Assembly (NCBI GenBank): GCA_001275005.1
Contig: JWZX01002850.1
Coordinates: forward strand, 1 to 28,125
DNA length: 28,125 bases
Reading direction: 5' to 3'
From: Chrysochromulina tobinii
Taxonomy: Eukaryota > Haptophyta > Prymnesiales > Chrysochromulinaceae
Both the position numbers and the translations under genes were made by a program. The notes under the pieces were generated by a model. The model ran no database searches and was not told the origin of the DNA. It saw only the letters and a program-made list of their open reading frames with translations. Positions 1-8,803 of the stretch are shown here, piece by piece; the stretch's first letter is position 1; the number at the start of each line of letters is the position of its first letter.

Positions 1-203
1 CTATAGCATAGTAAGATGCTAATCTTGTGTACCTATCCACAGGTCACTATTCACAGAGCTTGAGCGCTCCAAACGAAACAACCATACGCAGTGTGCGGCA
101 TTCCGCGAGCCTTGCTCGCCGCACGGACGCGTTTTCCCGCCTCATGTGCTGTGTTTGAGTCAACTTTTGAGTCGCATCCGACCGAGCGCCACAGTCCAGG
201 AGG
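1..203. other. Left-edge spacer upstream of EB1
   Basis: No gene seen. It should hold the EB1 promoter and 5' leader. The small ORFs on either strand here have no recognisable composition or domain. Confidence 0.4.
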
Positions 204-1049
204 ATGACGACTGTCGCCTCCAAGACGCAGCTCGCGAGCTGGGCTACCAAGGTGTGTGGCATGAGCATCGGCAAGTCGCTCCCGATCGAGAAGCAGTGCA
301 GCAACGGAGCCGATCTACTGCGAGCTGCTCGAGGCTGCGCGCCCTGGTAGCATCAACCTCCAAAAGGTCAACAAGGAGGCTGACGCGGTGCGCACGCCCA
401 CTCGTGACTCACCGCAAGTGCTGCAACTCGCTCACGACTGTCCTGTCCACCATGTCACCCTCGCAGGAGCACAAAGCATTGCCCAATTACAAGCTGCTCG
501 AGGCAGCACTTTTCAAGGCAGGCATCGAGCACCCTCTCGACCTGCCCAACCTGTGCAAGGCCAATCCGATTGCGCACCTCGACCTGCTTCAGCGAATCTA
601 CGCGCTTGCTCCGCCCGCCACGCCCCGGCTCGGCCAAGGGCCTGAGGCCGTTCGATGCTAACTCGGCCAATAGCCGCGGTGCTATCAACTCACTTGATGC
701 CAGTAGCAGCAAGCACGGTGGCAGCAAGCGCCAGATGCTCAAGCGGTCGGCGGAGGAGATGGCGGGCCCACTCGAGGAGGGCGCCGCCGCTGGCAGCATC
801 GCCACCGAGCTTGCCGCCGCCGCCCCCACGAGCGTTGTGATGAGCGCGGAGGTCGAAGAGCTGCGCGCCCAGCTCGAACAGCTTCAGGGTGAGCTCAAGG
901 CCAGCCGCGCCGAGTCGCACAGCCTAAGGGAGGAGGCCGATTTCTACATCCGCAAGCTGGAGCGGATCGAGGAGGCCTGCGTGGACACGACGCAGCCGCA
1001 TGCCGAGGTGATCTCGACCGTCGTCAGGCTGCTGCATGCCGAAGCATGA
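204..1049 (+). CDS. EB1: EB1-family microtubule plus-end-binding protein (two frame breaks)
   Basis: EB proteins bind growing microtubule plus ends through an N-terminal CH domain and recruit partners through a C-terminal coiled coil. Exon 1 starts at ATG 204 and reads LASWATKVCGMSIGKSLPIE then KQCSNGA, matching the EB1 CH domain. After about position 311 the frame moves by one base and continues YCELLEAARPGSINLQKVN to 387. A GT-AG intron (388-466) follows. Exon 2 opens EHKALPNYKLLEAALFKAG, the second half of the CH domain. A second frame change lies between about 600 and 673. The last frame ends with the EB-homology coiled coil (EADFYIRKLERIEEAC, then VVRLLHA) and stops at 1049. The breaks may be sequencing errors, a decaying copy, or at the second site a non-GT intron ending at AATAG 673 after a GCTAAC branch-like box. 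Family call is firm; integrity is not. Confidence 0.72.
388..466 (+). other. Spliceosomal intron in EB1 (79 nt, GT-AG)
   Basis: The donor GTGCGC follows codon GCG and the acceptor CCTCGCAG precedes GAGCAC. Removing it joins KVNKEADA to EHKALPNYK in phase 0, matching the continuous EB1 CH domain. The filamin gene intron at 9716 has the same GTGCGC donor. Confidence 0.8.
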
Positions 1050-1881
1050 GCGTTGTGATGAGCGGCTGGAAGGAGGCGTTGTGATGGGGGCGCGCCTCCA
1101 TCGGCCGACGAGCTCACAACTCTGAGCGCTGGTAGCACATAACATGTGCTCCGCCCCTCTCTTCTCGTCTCTCCCTTTTCGAGAGGCGTGTGAGCGCGCG
1201 CGCGCGTGATTCACACGAGACGGTGTGGTGTAACGTGCGCGGCATGAGAGTCACAGGACCGTACTGCAGACGCCAGACCGTAGTGACGGTATCCTCGAGC
1301 AATTGGCCAATGGCACGAAGTGGCTAGGGTACTCCTACTGCTACATCGTATATGAGGGTCTGCGTAATTATCGTCTGTGTTCCTCCCAGAACGGGGCAAG
1401 CAACGAAGCAAGCTTGGATGAAGCTAATTTGAAATTTGTAATTAGTTAGCTATAAGCGCGCAACAAACGAACTCAACTCAAATAGGGTAGTACCAATAAG
1501 CCAATATGATCTAGTTTACGATCCAATTGCACGTTTAAAGGATAAAGCGTTTAGGCGTTTACGATAAATCTTAACTCGTAACTTATTGGTATCTTAGAAC
1601 GTTACAGACTGTAAAACAATCGCAACCGACATGGCAACCGAGTAGGAATAGAGTGGGCGGAGAAGATGAGTTGCTTTTTGTCGGGACTCCCTAGTTATAT
1701 CCACCACAGGTCTGTTTCCTCCTCGTTCATACCATCTAAGATCTAACACATTTTTCTCGGCATCGGCTACTTTTTTGCACAGTCGGAAACGGAATCGATC
1801 ATCACTCTCACTCAGAATCGACTCACGCCTTCGCACCACCAAGTGGGGTAGCGTGTTGCTTGCTTGCTTGCAACACGAGCG
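1050..1881. other. Intergenic, AT-rich core
   Basis: Spacer between two genes on the + strand. A distinctly AT-rich core lies around 1410-1620, with the small palindrome TTACAGACTGTAA near 1603. No ORF here has plausible coding character. It presumably holds the EB1 3' end and the START-gene promoter. Confidence 0.5.
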
Positions 1882-2898
1882 ATGTCGGCAACCAGCAGCA
1901 GATGTATTGTTGCTTGCTCAACGTGCAACGGCCAATCAGAGAAACGTCCGAGAAAGATCCAGAATTTTATTTTTCTCGCGAAGTCGAGCATCGCGTGTGG
2001 CGTCTTCGAGATGCAAATGGGCATGATCTTCTTTGCACTCACCGTCTACGGCGTGTCTGCGACGAGCGACCTCTCGAGTTCATACTCGACGATCGTCGAC
2101 ATGCACATCTCGCGCATCATGCCTGTCTACACGAGCTACGAGCTCAACCACGAGTGGGCGGATCGTCTCATCGAGCAGCGGCTGGTGCACACACACGATC
2201 TTGGCACTCTTGTGTACCAGCAGCACGCGCTCCCGTGGCCGCTCTCATCACGCGACCTGGTGCTGTCTTGCGACATTAGCTCGAACTCTCGTGACGCCGT
2301 CTTCGAGTCAGTCTGCCACTCCGTCGACCATCCCGCGGTGCCCCTCATTCCGGGTGTCGTGCGCATAGAAATGGAGCGCTCGGCGTGGCGCTTCGAGGCG
2401 CTGCCCAATGATCGTACCAGGGTGAGCCTTGACATGACAGTCAGCAGTGCCGCGACAAACGGCGTTCCACGCTCGATCGTACGCCACGTGCAACGCACAT
2501 CGCTCCGCGACTCGGTCACCGCTCTGAGCTCTGCGGTGGATCGACTGGGCCTGCCGCCTGCGCGGGAGTTTATTCGCTGGCGCCGCAGCCGCGCCGAGGC
2601 CGCCGCCGCGCAGCTGGAGGCCGATCAGCTGCTCACTCACCAGCGCCCTTCGCTGCGGTGGGTCCTCGGGTACAGCCGCGACAGCTGGTCCAGCAGCGAC
2701 AGCTTCCTCGGCCTGAGCAGCAGCAGCTTGCTCGCGCTTGTGCTGCTGGTGAGTGCGCACAATATTCTCGCGTTTGCGCTGCTAGCGTCGAGCTGGACTA
2801 GCAAGCCTGCGACGCACGCGAAACAGCAGCGACCGCCATCGCGCCCGTCCAAGGGCTTGTGGCGAGCGTTGCTGCTACACAGCATTTTCTTGAGATAG
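1882..2898 (+). CDS. START-domain lipid-binding protein with C-terminal membrane segment
   Basis: START domains bind sterols, phospholipids or ceramides in a helix-grip pocket. The core runs from about residue 75 to 225. Landmarks are LPWPLSSRDLVLSCD (typical 'PWPLSxRD' strand), SVDHPAVPLIPGVVRIEM, a W followed by RFEALPNDRTRVSLDM, and NGVPRSIVRHVQRTSLRD leading into the C-terminal helix. A hydrophobic stretch at about 283-303 (LLALVLLVSAHNILAFALLA) should be a membrane anchor, followed by a basic tail. The start is uncertain: ATG 1882 gives the longest form, whereas ATG 2011 or 2023 would begin with a signal-like segment (MIFFALTVYGVSA). The usual N-terminal START strand is not obvious, so an upstream exon is possible. 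The gene is convergent with the ALKBH6-like gene. Confidence 0.68.
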   Translation: MSATSSRCIVACSTCNGQSEKRPRKIQNFIFLAKSSIACGVFEMQMGMIFFALTVYGVSATSDLSSSYSTIVDMHISRIMPVYTSYELNHEWADRLIEQRLVHTHDLGTLVYQQHALPWPLSSRDLVLSCDISSNSRDAVFESVCHSVDHPAVPLIPGVVRIEMERSAWRFEALPNDRTRVSLDMTVSSAATNGVPRSIVRHVQRTSLRDSVTALSSAVDRLGLPPAREFIRWRRSRAEAAAAQLEADQLLTHQRPSLRWVLGYSRDSWSSSDSFLGLSSSSLLALVLLVSAHNILAFALLASSWTSKPATHAKQQRPPSRPSKGLWRALLLHSIFLR

Positions 2899-3276
2899 AG
2901 AGCCCCCGGTCGTCGAAGACGTATCCACTGTTGCCGTCAGTACTTATTTGGGGCCGTATGTGCATATTACTCACAACATGGAGACTCAAAATGCGTGTCG
3001 TCGCCAATTGGTGTGCGCGCGGTCCTTTAAGGACCTTCTCAGAGTCGGGTCTTATTCAATTGGTCTTATTGTCAGTTCAGACGTCACTAGTAAACACCTT
3101 AATTAAGTGCACGCGTCGCGCGAGTTCGTCGCGGCGCTTGCTCCTAGCCGCGGAGCCGCGGCCGCCGCGCGCGGGCCCGTATCTTTCCGTCAGATGGCTA
3201 ATGTGGGCTCCATAATGGGCTCCATCGCTCTTTCTCGCTCGTTCGCTCGCTCACTCATCCGTCCGCCCTCAGACCA
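2899..3276. other. Convergent intergenic spacer
   Basis: Lies between the stop codons of the START gene (+) and the ALKBH6-like gene (-), so it should hold both 3' UTRs. A GC-rich palindromic patch (CCGCGGAGCCGCGG) sits near 3150. Nothing else recognised. Confidence 0.5.
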
Positions 3277-4062
3277 CTACGCCGCAGCGCCGCCGTAGCT
3301 TGCGCCTAGCTTGTGCACGAAGACGATGCTCCAGCGCCGCCGCCGAGGTATGACCTCGCCGCGCTCGTCATCTTGGGTCAGGTTGACGATACCTTCGCGC
3401 ACGACATCCTCCGCCCGGGGGGCGATCCCGTGGAAGAGCTCCGAGTAGGCGGGCCCCGCGTACACATTGAGTGAGCGGCGGCGCAGCAGCAGCGACGCGT
3501 GTGGTTGCGCGGATGCGTCGGCGTCCTTCGCAGCAGACGGTAGGTGGAGGTCGAGCACGACGTCGGAGCCCAGGGAGAGCGTGCACACGTGCGGAGCGTA
3601 CATGACGCCGTCCGTGTGCGGGGTGAGGCCCGCACCCGCCTCGTACTCGTTGATCAGGCAGTGGTTTGGCGGCCCGCCGACGACGTCCACCGGCCACGCA
3701 CCGGATCGAACCAGCGCATCTACCAAGGCAGAGATCCACGCCGGCAGCGGTTCGACCACGCCGACTTTGCCTGGCAGCCCTCCCCAGTTGGCCGTGCGCC
3801 TACCGGGCCGCCCGCCCGTCCAGCGCTCGGGAGGAGCCGCAGCGATGTGTGCGAGCAGCAGCTCCTCATCCTCTTGACTGACGAAGTCGGGTATGACGTA
3901 GATGGACGGCACAAGTGGCGGTGAGGGCAGCGGTGGCGGCAGAGGCGGTGTCTTTGCGAAGGCGGGGCACGGGAGCGGAGGCGGCGGTGTCACGTCAGCT
4001 GTAGACTGCTTGGCCTTCTCGGCCTTAGCCCGCCGGATGAGTGCGAGCGCGTCGGGCGGCAT
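3277..4062 (-). CDS. ALKBH6: ALKBH6-like Fe(II)/2-oxoglutarate dioxygenase
   Basis: AlkB-family oxygenases use Fe(II) and 2-oxoglutarate for oxidative demethylation or related chemistry on nucleic acids or proteins; the ALKBH6 substrate is poorly defined. The 261-residue protein has a proline-rich N-terminus (about 25-52), then YVIPDFVSQEDEELLLAHI, the nucleotide-lid-like region with NWGGLPGKVG, and NHCLINEYEAGAGLTPHTDG holding the iron ligands His149 and Asp151. SLGSDVVLDLHLP follows, then RRSLNVYAGPAYSELFHGIA with the third iron ligand His211. An arginine-rich RRRRWSIVF strand probably binds 2-oxoglutarate. The NEY...G.TPH.DG and LFHGI pattern is closest to ALKBH6. The start is the first ATG. 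The gene is divergent from the phosphatase gene at 4342. Confidence 0.87.
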   Translation of the reverse strand: MPPDALALIRRAKAEKAKQSTADVTPPPPLPCPAFAKTPPLPPPLPSPPLVPSIYVIPDFVSQEDEELLLAHIAAAPPERWTGGRPGRRTANWGGLPGKVGVVEPLPAWISALVDALVRSGAWPVDVVGGPPNHCLINEYEAGAGLTPHTDGVMYAPHVCTLSLGSDVVLDLHLPSAAKDADASAQPHASLLLRRRSLNVYAGPAYSELFHGIAPRAEDVVREGIVNLTQDDERGEVIPRRRRWSIVFVHKLGASYGGAAA

Positions 4063-4081
4063 TTAGTCGACGTTGTCGACG

Positions 4082-4113
4082 GTTCACACCACCATCCCAG
4101 GAGTGGTGTGAAC
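4082..4113. repeat. Perfect 11-bp inverted repeat, 10-nt loop
   Basis: GTTCACACCAC (4082-4092) and GTGGTGTGAAC (4103-4113) are exact reverse complements separated by 10 nt. The structure lies 20 bp upstream of the ALKBH6-like start, so it is a dyad operator-like site or a 5'-leader hairpin. Confidence 0.85.
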
Positions 4114-4212
4114 AATGTTACAGCCTTGTGTGTCCGGTAAACACGTGACCAAAGTGTCGATTTTAACCCCAAAGGCTGTTACATTGTCTTGTGTCGCGTT
4201 AACGTTCACACC
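4105..4212. repeat. Nested imperfect palindrome, possibly a MITE-like remnant
   Basis: GGTGTGAAC (4105-4113) pairs with GTTCACACC (4204-4212). Inside it, ACAATGTTACAGCCTT (4112-4127) pairs with AAGGCTGTTACATTGT (4172-4187) at 15 of 16 positions. The layout resembles a short non-autonomous element with terminal inverted repeats, but no clear target-site duplication is visible. Confidence 0.5.
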
Positions 4213-4341
4213 AGGGGGGCGAAGCCTGCGCGCGTCGATCAAAAGGTCGCGAAGGCATCATGTCTGCGCCTCCCTCACGGTGAGTCTCCACGGGACCGGT
4301 GGGTGTGCGTCTTGCCGTGACGGCTTATTGACGTGAACGTG

Positions 4342-6623
4342 ATGTCGAAGTCATCGAAGCGCACGAGGATGCGCATTTTGTACGTGCGGCACGGTCAAAG
4401 CGTGTGGAACAAGGAGCAAAAGGCCGCGCTGGCGAGCGGCGCCAGCGCTGAGGAGATTCGTCGGCTCGGCGATCTGCCACGATTTGTGGACGCGCCGCTC
4501 TCTGCCGAGGGTGTTGCTCAGGCGCTGGCGCTGCGCTCTCGCCTCGTGAATGAGCCTGAGCAGGGTGGCGAGCTCGGTCGAGCCGTGCGCTGCTCCATCG
4601 ATGGCGAGTGCGCGCCACCAAATGTGCTCACGTCCAATCTTCGGCGCGCCATCGACACGGCGTTGCTCGGCCTGAGGCCACTACTTGACGCTGGGAGCAC
4701 AAGGGTGCAGTCGTTGCCGGCTCTACAAGAGACATGCCATTACGCGGATTGCATGCCGCTGCCGCTTGGTGCTGGCAACCGCATTGAGCCGCCGCCGTCC
4801 TTCTCCGCCCTCTCCTCCATGTCGCACACGCTTGCTCTTCAGTCAGCGGCCCTGGGCGAAGCTGCAGGCACGGCGGAGGTCGACTATCTTCGTGCGCAGT
4901 ACGGCCAGCTGCGCTTGCGTGAGCACGCGACGTACGACGACCGCCGTCGGCTCGCCGATGGTCAGCAGCTGAGCGCCGTTGCCGAGGGCACGACGGAGTC
5001 GCTGGAGCAGGCGGTGGCACCGCTCACCACGCGAATCGGTGAGATCATCTCGAATCTTCTTGCCATGGAGGCCGGTGCAGCAATTGGTGAAGCCATGGAG
5101 GCCGGTGAGGCCGGTGAGGCCGGTGAGGCCGTTGCAGCCAGCACGATTATCGTCGCGCACAGCCGTCTGCTGCGGGAACTTCTCTTCCTCTTCCACACCA
5201 GCCGCTTGTCGGCGCCCGTCGCCTTGCCCATGGCGCGCTCGTGCCAGCCGACGCCCATGCTGCTCCTCTGGGCTCATACGAACGCGCCCGAATGCGTCCT
5301 CCTCGCTGGCGAGCATGGGCGACTGAACAATGTGGGCGTGGTGCTTTTCGACCTCACCACATGCGAGGCGCCAGCGTGCGCACAGCCCGCGGTCACGCTG
5401 CACAATTGTCGCCTGGACGTCGGCAGCCGCATCGACGTACGCCAGCCCGCCTTGACATCGAGCGCCCGCCACGGCGCCTTGACATCTGCTCCCGGAGGAG
5501 GCGCCGTGATGGGCGCCCAAGGAGGCGCGACGGCCACAGCGTCGGCGCTGATGGCGTACTCGGTCGATGCCGGGCTCCTTCTCTTCTTTAGCGCGATCTG
5601 CGCGGTGAGCGCGTGGCACTACCCTATGTTCCGGCCTCGGTACGGGCGCACCCATCGGCTCCTCGGCCTCGCCCAGCATGCATGTGCTCACCACGGCGCT
5701 CTCTCCCCCACAGGTACGGGCGCACCCATCGGCTCCTCGGCCTCGCCCTCACGTTGTACTTGATCTTGGGCATGGCCGACGCACGACGGGTGGGAGGCTT
5801 CACCGTGCCCCCATCAGGGCTCTGGCTATACGATGCAGGGCTCTCACTGCTCGGCGCGAGCGTGGCTCTGAGCGCGGCTCGTGACTTTGGTCCGTCGCAC
5901 CGCAAGGTGAAGAACGAGGCGTCGGGCGTGCTCGACACCGACGCGACCGTGACGCAGTCCGAGATGATCGAGCACAGCTTCTACCAGCTTCTCAATCTCG
6001 TCCAGATCTCGTTCCTCCATGCGGTGCCGTGGCTCACGCCCGGGACAGCGCCCGACAGCGCCCAGGACAGCGCCCCCGGCCGTACCGCGCTCGCATTCCT
6101 CGCCACCCTCCCGTGGCTCTTCCGCGCCCACTTCCCCGTCAACTCGTTCTCGAAGAACTACGAGCAGCCGGGCGTGGGTGGGCGCACTCCACTGATACGG
6201 CTCCTCTATCGGCTCAAGAAGTATCAGTACTTGCTCTACAAGCACTGCCTGCTGCACGGGCTGAATGCAAGCGTCGCCGTCGAGGGAATGCGCGCCACCG
6301 CTGCCGCGCCCGGGCTGGCGAGCACTCGGAGCTTTCGTCTCTATTGGATGTGCCTCAATACGGCCTACGTGATGGAGTTCTTCATGCAGACGCTCGTGAA
6401 GCGGGGCTACCTCCGCCAGAGCTCGATGCTCGCCATGCAACAGACGCTCATGCTCGTGAGCACCACCGCCGCTCTGGAGGTGCTCGAGGCGGTGCGCCTG
6501 CTGCCGGCGCTGCTCTCGTTTGCGCTCAACATGACCAGGAGGGGTCGCGAGCTGAGCAATTTTGGCATCGTGCTCGTGTGTGCGTGGCTGCTGCCGCCGT
6601 GGCACATCGTAGTTCCACGGTAA
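4342..6623 (+). CDS. Histidine phosphatase (PGAM-type) fused to a multi-pass membrane domain
   Basis: Coding sequence is 4342-5639 joined to 5714-6623, about 735 residues. The N-terminal half is a phosphoglycerate-mutase-type histidine phosphatase: RILYVRHGQSVWNKEQ with nucleophile His17, DAPLSAEGVAQALALRSRL, LTSNLRRAIDTALLGL, and STIIVAHSRLLREL with the second catalytic His273. An AGEAGEAGEA run lies just before His273. The C-terminal half is hydrophobic with several predicted membrane spans (AGLLLFFSAICAVSAWHY, RLLGLALTLYLILGM, LYDAGLSLLGASVALSA, LLPALLSFALNM). It also has the soluble-looking motifs SEMIEHSFYQLLNLVQ and FPVNSFSKNYEQ, from a family I do not recognise. Exon 1 already encodes the first span, so the two halves are one gene. 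ATG 4342 is preferred over GTG 4333. Substrate unknown. Confidence 0.75.
5639..5748. repeat. 36-bp direct repeat around a 38-bp filler at an intron
   Basis: Copies at 5639-5674 and 5713-5748 are identical over 36 bp. The filler (5675-5712) supplies the pyrimidine tract and the CA of the acceptor; the first base of the second copy supplies its G. Both copies begin GGTACGGGCG. Confidence 0.93.
5640..5713 (+). other. Spliceosomal intron (74 nt) flanked by a 36-bp direct repeat
   Basis: Donor CG|GTACGG, pyrimidine tract CTCTCTCCCCCACAG, acceptor at 5713. Splicing joins FRPR to YGRTHRLLGLALTLYLILG (phase 2), restoring one frame. Without splicing, translation ends 40 codons later at 5763. The first 35 nt of the intron are identical to the first 35 nt of exon 2. 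Confidence 0.85.
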
Positions 6624-7001
6624 GGTCAGGCTGGGTCATTTTAACATGGAAGAACCAAGTTGCAAAAACACTGAGAGAGTCCGGGTGTGCACTTAACCTC
6701 TTAAGACGACCAAGGCGTCTGGTGGCAAACAAATTGCGAGCCCGCGGTCCGTCTATGTGTCGGCGCGAAACGGCACACCGTGCTGCTGCTGCTGTTCAAC
6801 ACAACGCGCGCACACACTCCAGACCCCCAAGCACGAGGGCCACGGTCACTATGGACGGAGGTGTGGCCGACACAGCCCATTCGTGTAAGCGGCGTGTCGT
6901 GAACGTGATCGTGAACACACACAAGTCGCCTCGCCAGGTAGCCTTACTGCGCGATCCCTTTTGGAAATGCGAAAAGGTCAGCTGTGCTCGAGCGCGAAAG
7001 A
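6624..7001. other. Intergenic spacer
   Basis: Lies between two + strand phosphatase-superfamily genes. It holds a short GCTGCTGCTGCTG tract near 6780. No promoter motif or RNA gene recognised. Confidence 0.45.
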
Positions 7002-8171
7002 ATGTCGCTTCGTCGGCGGGCGGCGGGGGCTGTCGTCGCATTGGCTCCCGCGGTGGCCGTGCTCACGCCACGCTCCGCTGAGTCATCAGCTGAGCCGCGG
7101 GTCGTTGGGGTAATCGTCTGCTTCCGCCACGGCGCCAGAGAGCCGGTCTTCAAGCTGCCCGACTCAGGCAAGGAGGAATATGTGACCATGACCTCTGCTC
7201 CTCTACACGCAACGCCAGCAGAGCTGGTAGGAGGCAAGCAGTACAACGCTGTGGTACCGCGCAACGGCCTGCTCACGCAAATCGGCTGGAAACAAGGCGA
7301 GGCGTTGGGTCGCATGCTGCAGAAGGAATATGGGGTCCCGACCGAGGTCATCGTGCGCTCCACAGATGTGTCTCGCACGGTGCTCACCGCGCGTGCGGTG
7401 CTCACCGGACTCTTTGAGGATGCGCCGGCGCCGGCACATCCGGTGCGCATCGACATCGAGAGCATCTCGCCGCTGCCTCTCGACACCCATTGCTCTGCTC
7501 TGGCCGCCACCTTGGCCGCCGGTCGCGCCGCCCATCGGGCGAGCGATGGTGGCTATTCCGCAGTGCGATCCGCGGTGAGCCGCGCGTATGGGCTGACGGC
7601 GAACGGCGAGAACGCCAATCCGCCCGTGCTCGCCGTGCACGACGACTGCATCGCTCGCCGCTTCTATGGCCTCCCGCCATCGAAGTCGGTCCACGTGTCC
7701 CTATGCGACTGGTCGAGTCGGGAGAGCGCCAGGGAAGTTCGCCACGCGCTGCGCTCGGGTGGGGTGCTGGCGACGCGACTCTCGGCGGGCAAGCTGTGCG
7801 CGACGCTCGCGAGGCACCTTCGCGAGCTGCAGGCGGCGCCGCGCCACGCGCTGGCGGGCCCCCGCATGGTCCTCCTCTCCGGCCATGACACCACTTTGAT
7901 GATGCTCCTCAATGTGCTCGATGCCGACGGCGCGAGGGTGCCGCTGGGCGAGTGGCCGCCGCACACGAGCCACATCACTCTCGAGCTGCGCGACGACGAG
8001 ACCGTCCGCATCCTCTATTGCGGCGGCGCGGCGCAGATTGTCGAGCGCGCCAAAGTTTCGTCACTCCTCGAGCGTCTCGATGAGCTCGCCGTCGGAGATG
8101 AGGAGTATAGGCAGTTGTGCGACCAAATCCCGAACGGGATGGGCAGGGTGGCATTCTACTGGGGCGACTGA
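7002..8171 (+). CDS. Histidine acid phosphatase (branch 2, lysosomal/ACP6-like)
   Basis: Histidine acid phosphatases hydrolyse phosphomonoesters through a phosphohistidine intermediate. The 389-residue protein has an N-terminal hydrophobic segment (AAGAVVALAPAVAVL, about 6-20) that may be a signal peptide. VIVCFRHGAREPVF then carries nucleophile His43 in the RHGxRxP-like motif, here with E before P. IGWKQGEALGRMLQKEYGVP and VRSTDVSRTVLTARAVLTGL match family landmarks. LLSGHDTTLMMLLNVL carries the catalytic His295-Asp296 pair. Length is in the family range. ATG 7002 is preferred to GTG 6984. It sits directly after another histidine-phosphatase-superfamily gene on the same strand; the two belong to different branches and are not simple duplicates. 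The compartment is inferred to be secretory or lysosomal. Confidence 0.83.
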   Translation: MSLRRRAAGAVVALAPAVAVLTPRSAESSAEPRVVGVIVCFRHGAREPVFKLPDSGKEEYVTMTSAPLHATPAELVGGKQYNAVVPRNGLLTQIGWKQGEALGRMLQKEYGVPTEVIVRSTDVSRTVLTARAVLTGLFEDAPAPAHPVRIDIESISPLPLDTHCSALAATLAAGRAAHRASDGGYSAVRSAVSRAYGLTANGENANPPVLAVHDDCIARRFYGLPPSKSVHVSLCDWSSRESAREVRHALRSGGVLATRLSAGKLCATLARHLRELQAAPRHALAGPRMVLLSGHDTTLMMLLNVLDADGARVPLGEWPPHTSHITLELRDDETVRILYCGGAAQIVERAKVSSLLERLDELAVGDEEYRQLCDQIPNGMGRVAFYWGD

Positions 8172-8803
8172 ACACCGTGCGGGCGGTGCAAGGGTCGTGC
8201 GTGCGCCGAGAGAGCTTGAGCGCAGCACGTGATTTGGGGCCAAGCCCCAGCACACTCTTCGGAGCGGATGGCAGCTATGGCAGTTCGATCTATTAAGTGC
8301 GAGCACAACCTGCCACGCTGCTGCGGAGATCGGAGTGCTTTGTTGGCGTGCCGTGCGGTAGCCCCGTTGATGCCTGCACCGTTCCTCCCGGGACGCGGGG
8401 TGCGGGCATGGACGCATCGTGGGTTTGGCGCCGGCGCCCTGCGCACGGTCTGGGTGCACTACAGCTGTATACGTCTACGACGGCGCCGCAGTTGGTACTG
8501 GCAGTTCGCGTTTACACTAGTACGTCGTAGATTGAACGGACCGGTTAACCGGCGATTATGCGCTCGATGTCGAGTTGAGGCAAGCGCATCATACGATACT
8601 ATAGGACTTTCCGGGTACATGTAGCCGGTGTCCAGATAAAACTCGCTCCGGCAGGTCTTTCCGCCCCCCACAGCACCGCTTCGGAAATGGGCTGAATTGA
8701 CTGAACTGAACTGAACTGAACTGAATTGAGGCGTCGTCGAGAAATTCGGCATGCATTCAACGTAACTGACGTGGCTTCTTTTCCCAAAAATACGGATCTC
8801 ATA
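8172..8803. other. Intergenic with filamin-gene leader
   Basis: Contains a GGTACATGTA box near 8614, the acceptor-like run CCCCCCACAG near 8665 and a CTGAA pentamer tract (8692-8725). A similar series precedes the gene at 21161. No ORF supported. Confidence 0.45.
8692..8730. repeat. CTGAA pentanucleotide tract
   Basis: CTGAA TTGA, then five exact CTGAA units (8701-8725), then TTGAG. It ends 73 bp before the filamin-gene ATG and is likely in its leader or promoter. Confidence 0.85.

Larger units (their letters stand above)
4063..4341. promoter_or_regulatory. Bidirectional promoter region between ALKBH6-like and phosphatase genes
   Basis: The 279 bp between two divergent start codons must contain both promoters. 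It is unusually rich in inverted repeats (4082-4113 and 4105-4212). No TATA box is evident. The assignment rests on geometry only. Confidence 0.45.

Noticed and set aside
4105-4212. Calling the nested palindrome a definite MITE
   Set aside because: No clear target-site duplication flanks it and no second copy is in the window, so only the inverted repeats are reported as certain.
4843-5694. 283-codon minus-strand ORF
   Set aside because: Antisense shadow of the histidine phosphatase; high GC keeps many frames open. The + frame carries conserved catalytic motifs.
5613-6623. A separate gene starting near 5613
   Set aside because: The start falls in the preceding exon and intron. The intron 5640-5713 joins this frame to the phosphatase exon, so it is exon 2 of that gene.
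6029-7081. 350-codon + strand ORF
   Set aside because: It overlaps the phosphatase membrane exon in another frame, crosses the spacer and enters the acid phosphatase start. Its Arg/Ala-rich composition is typical of shadow frames.
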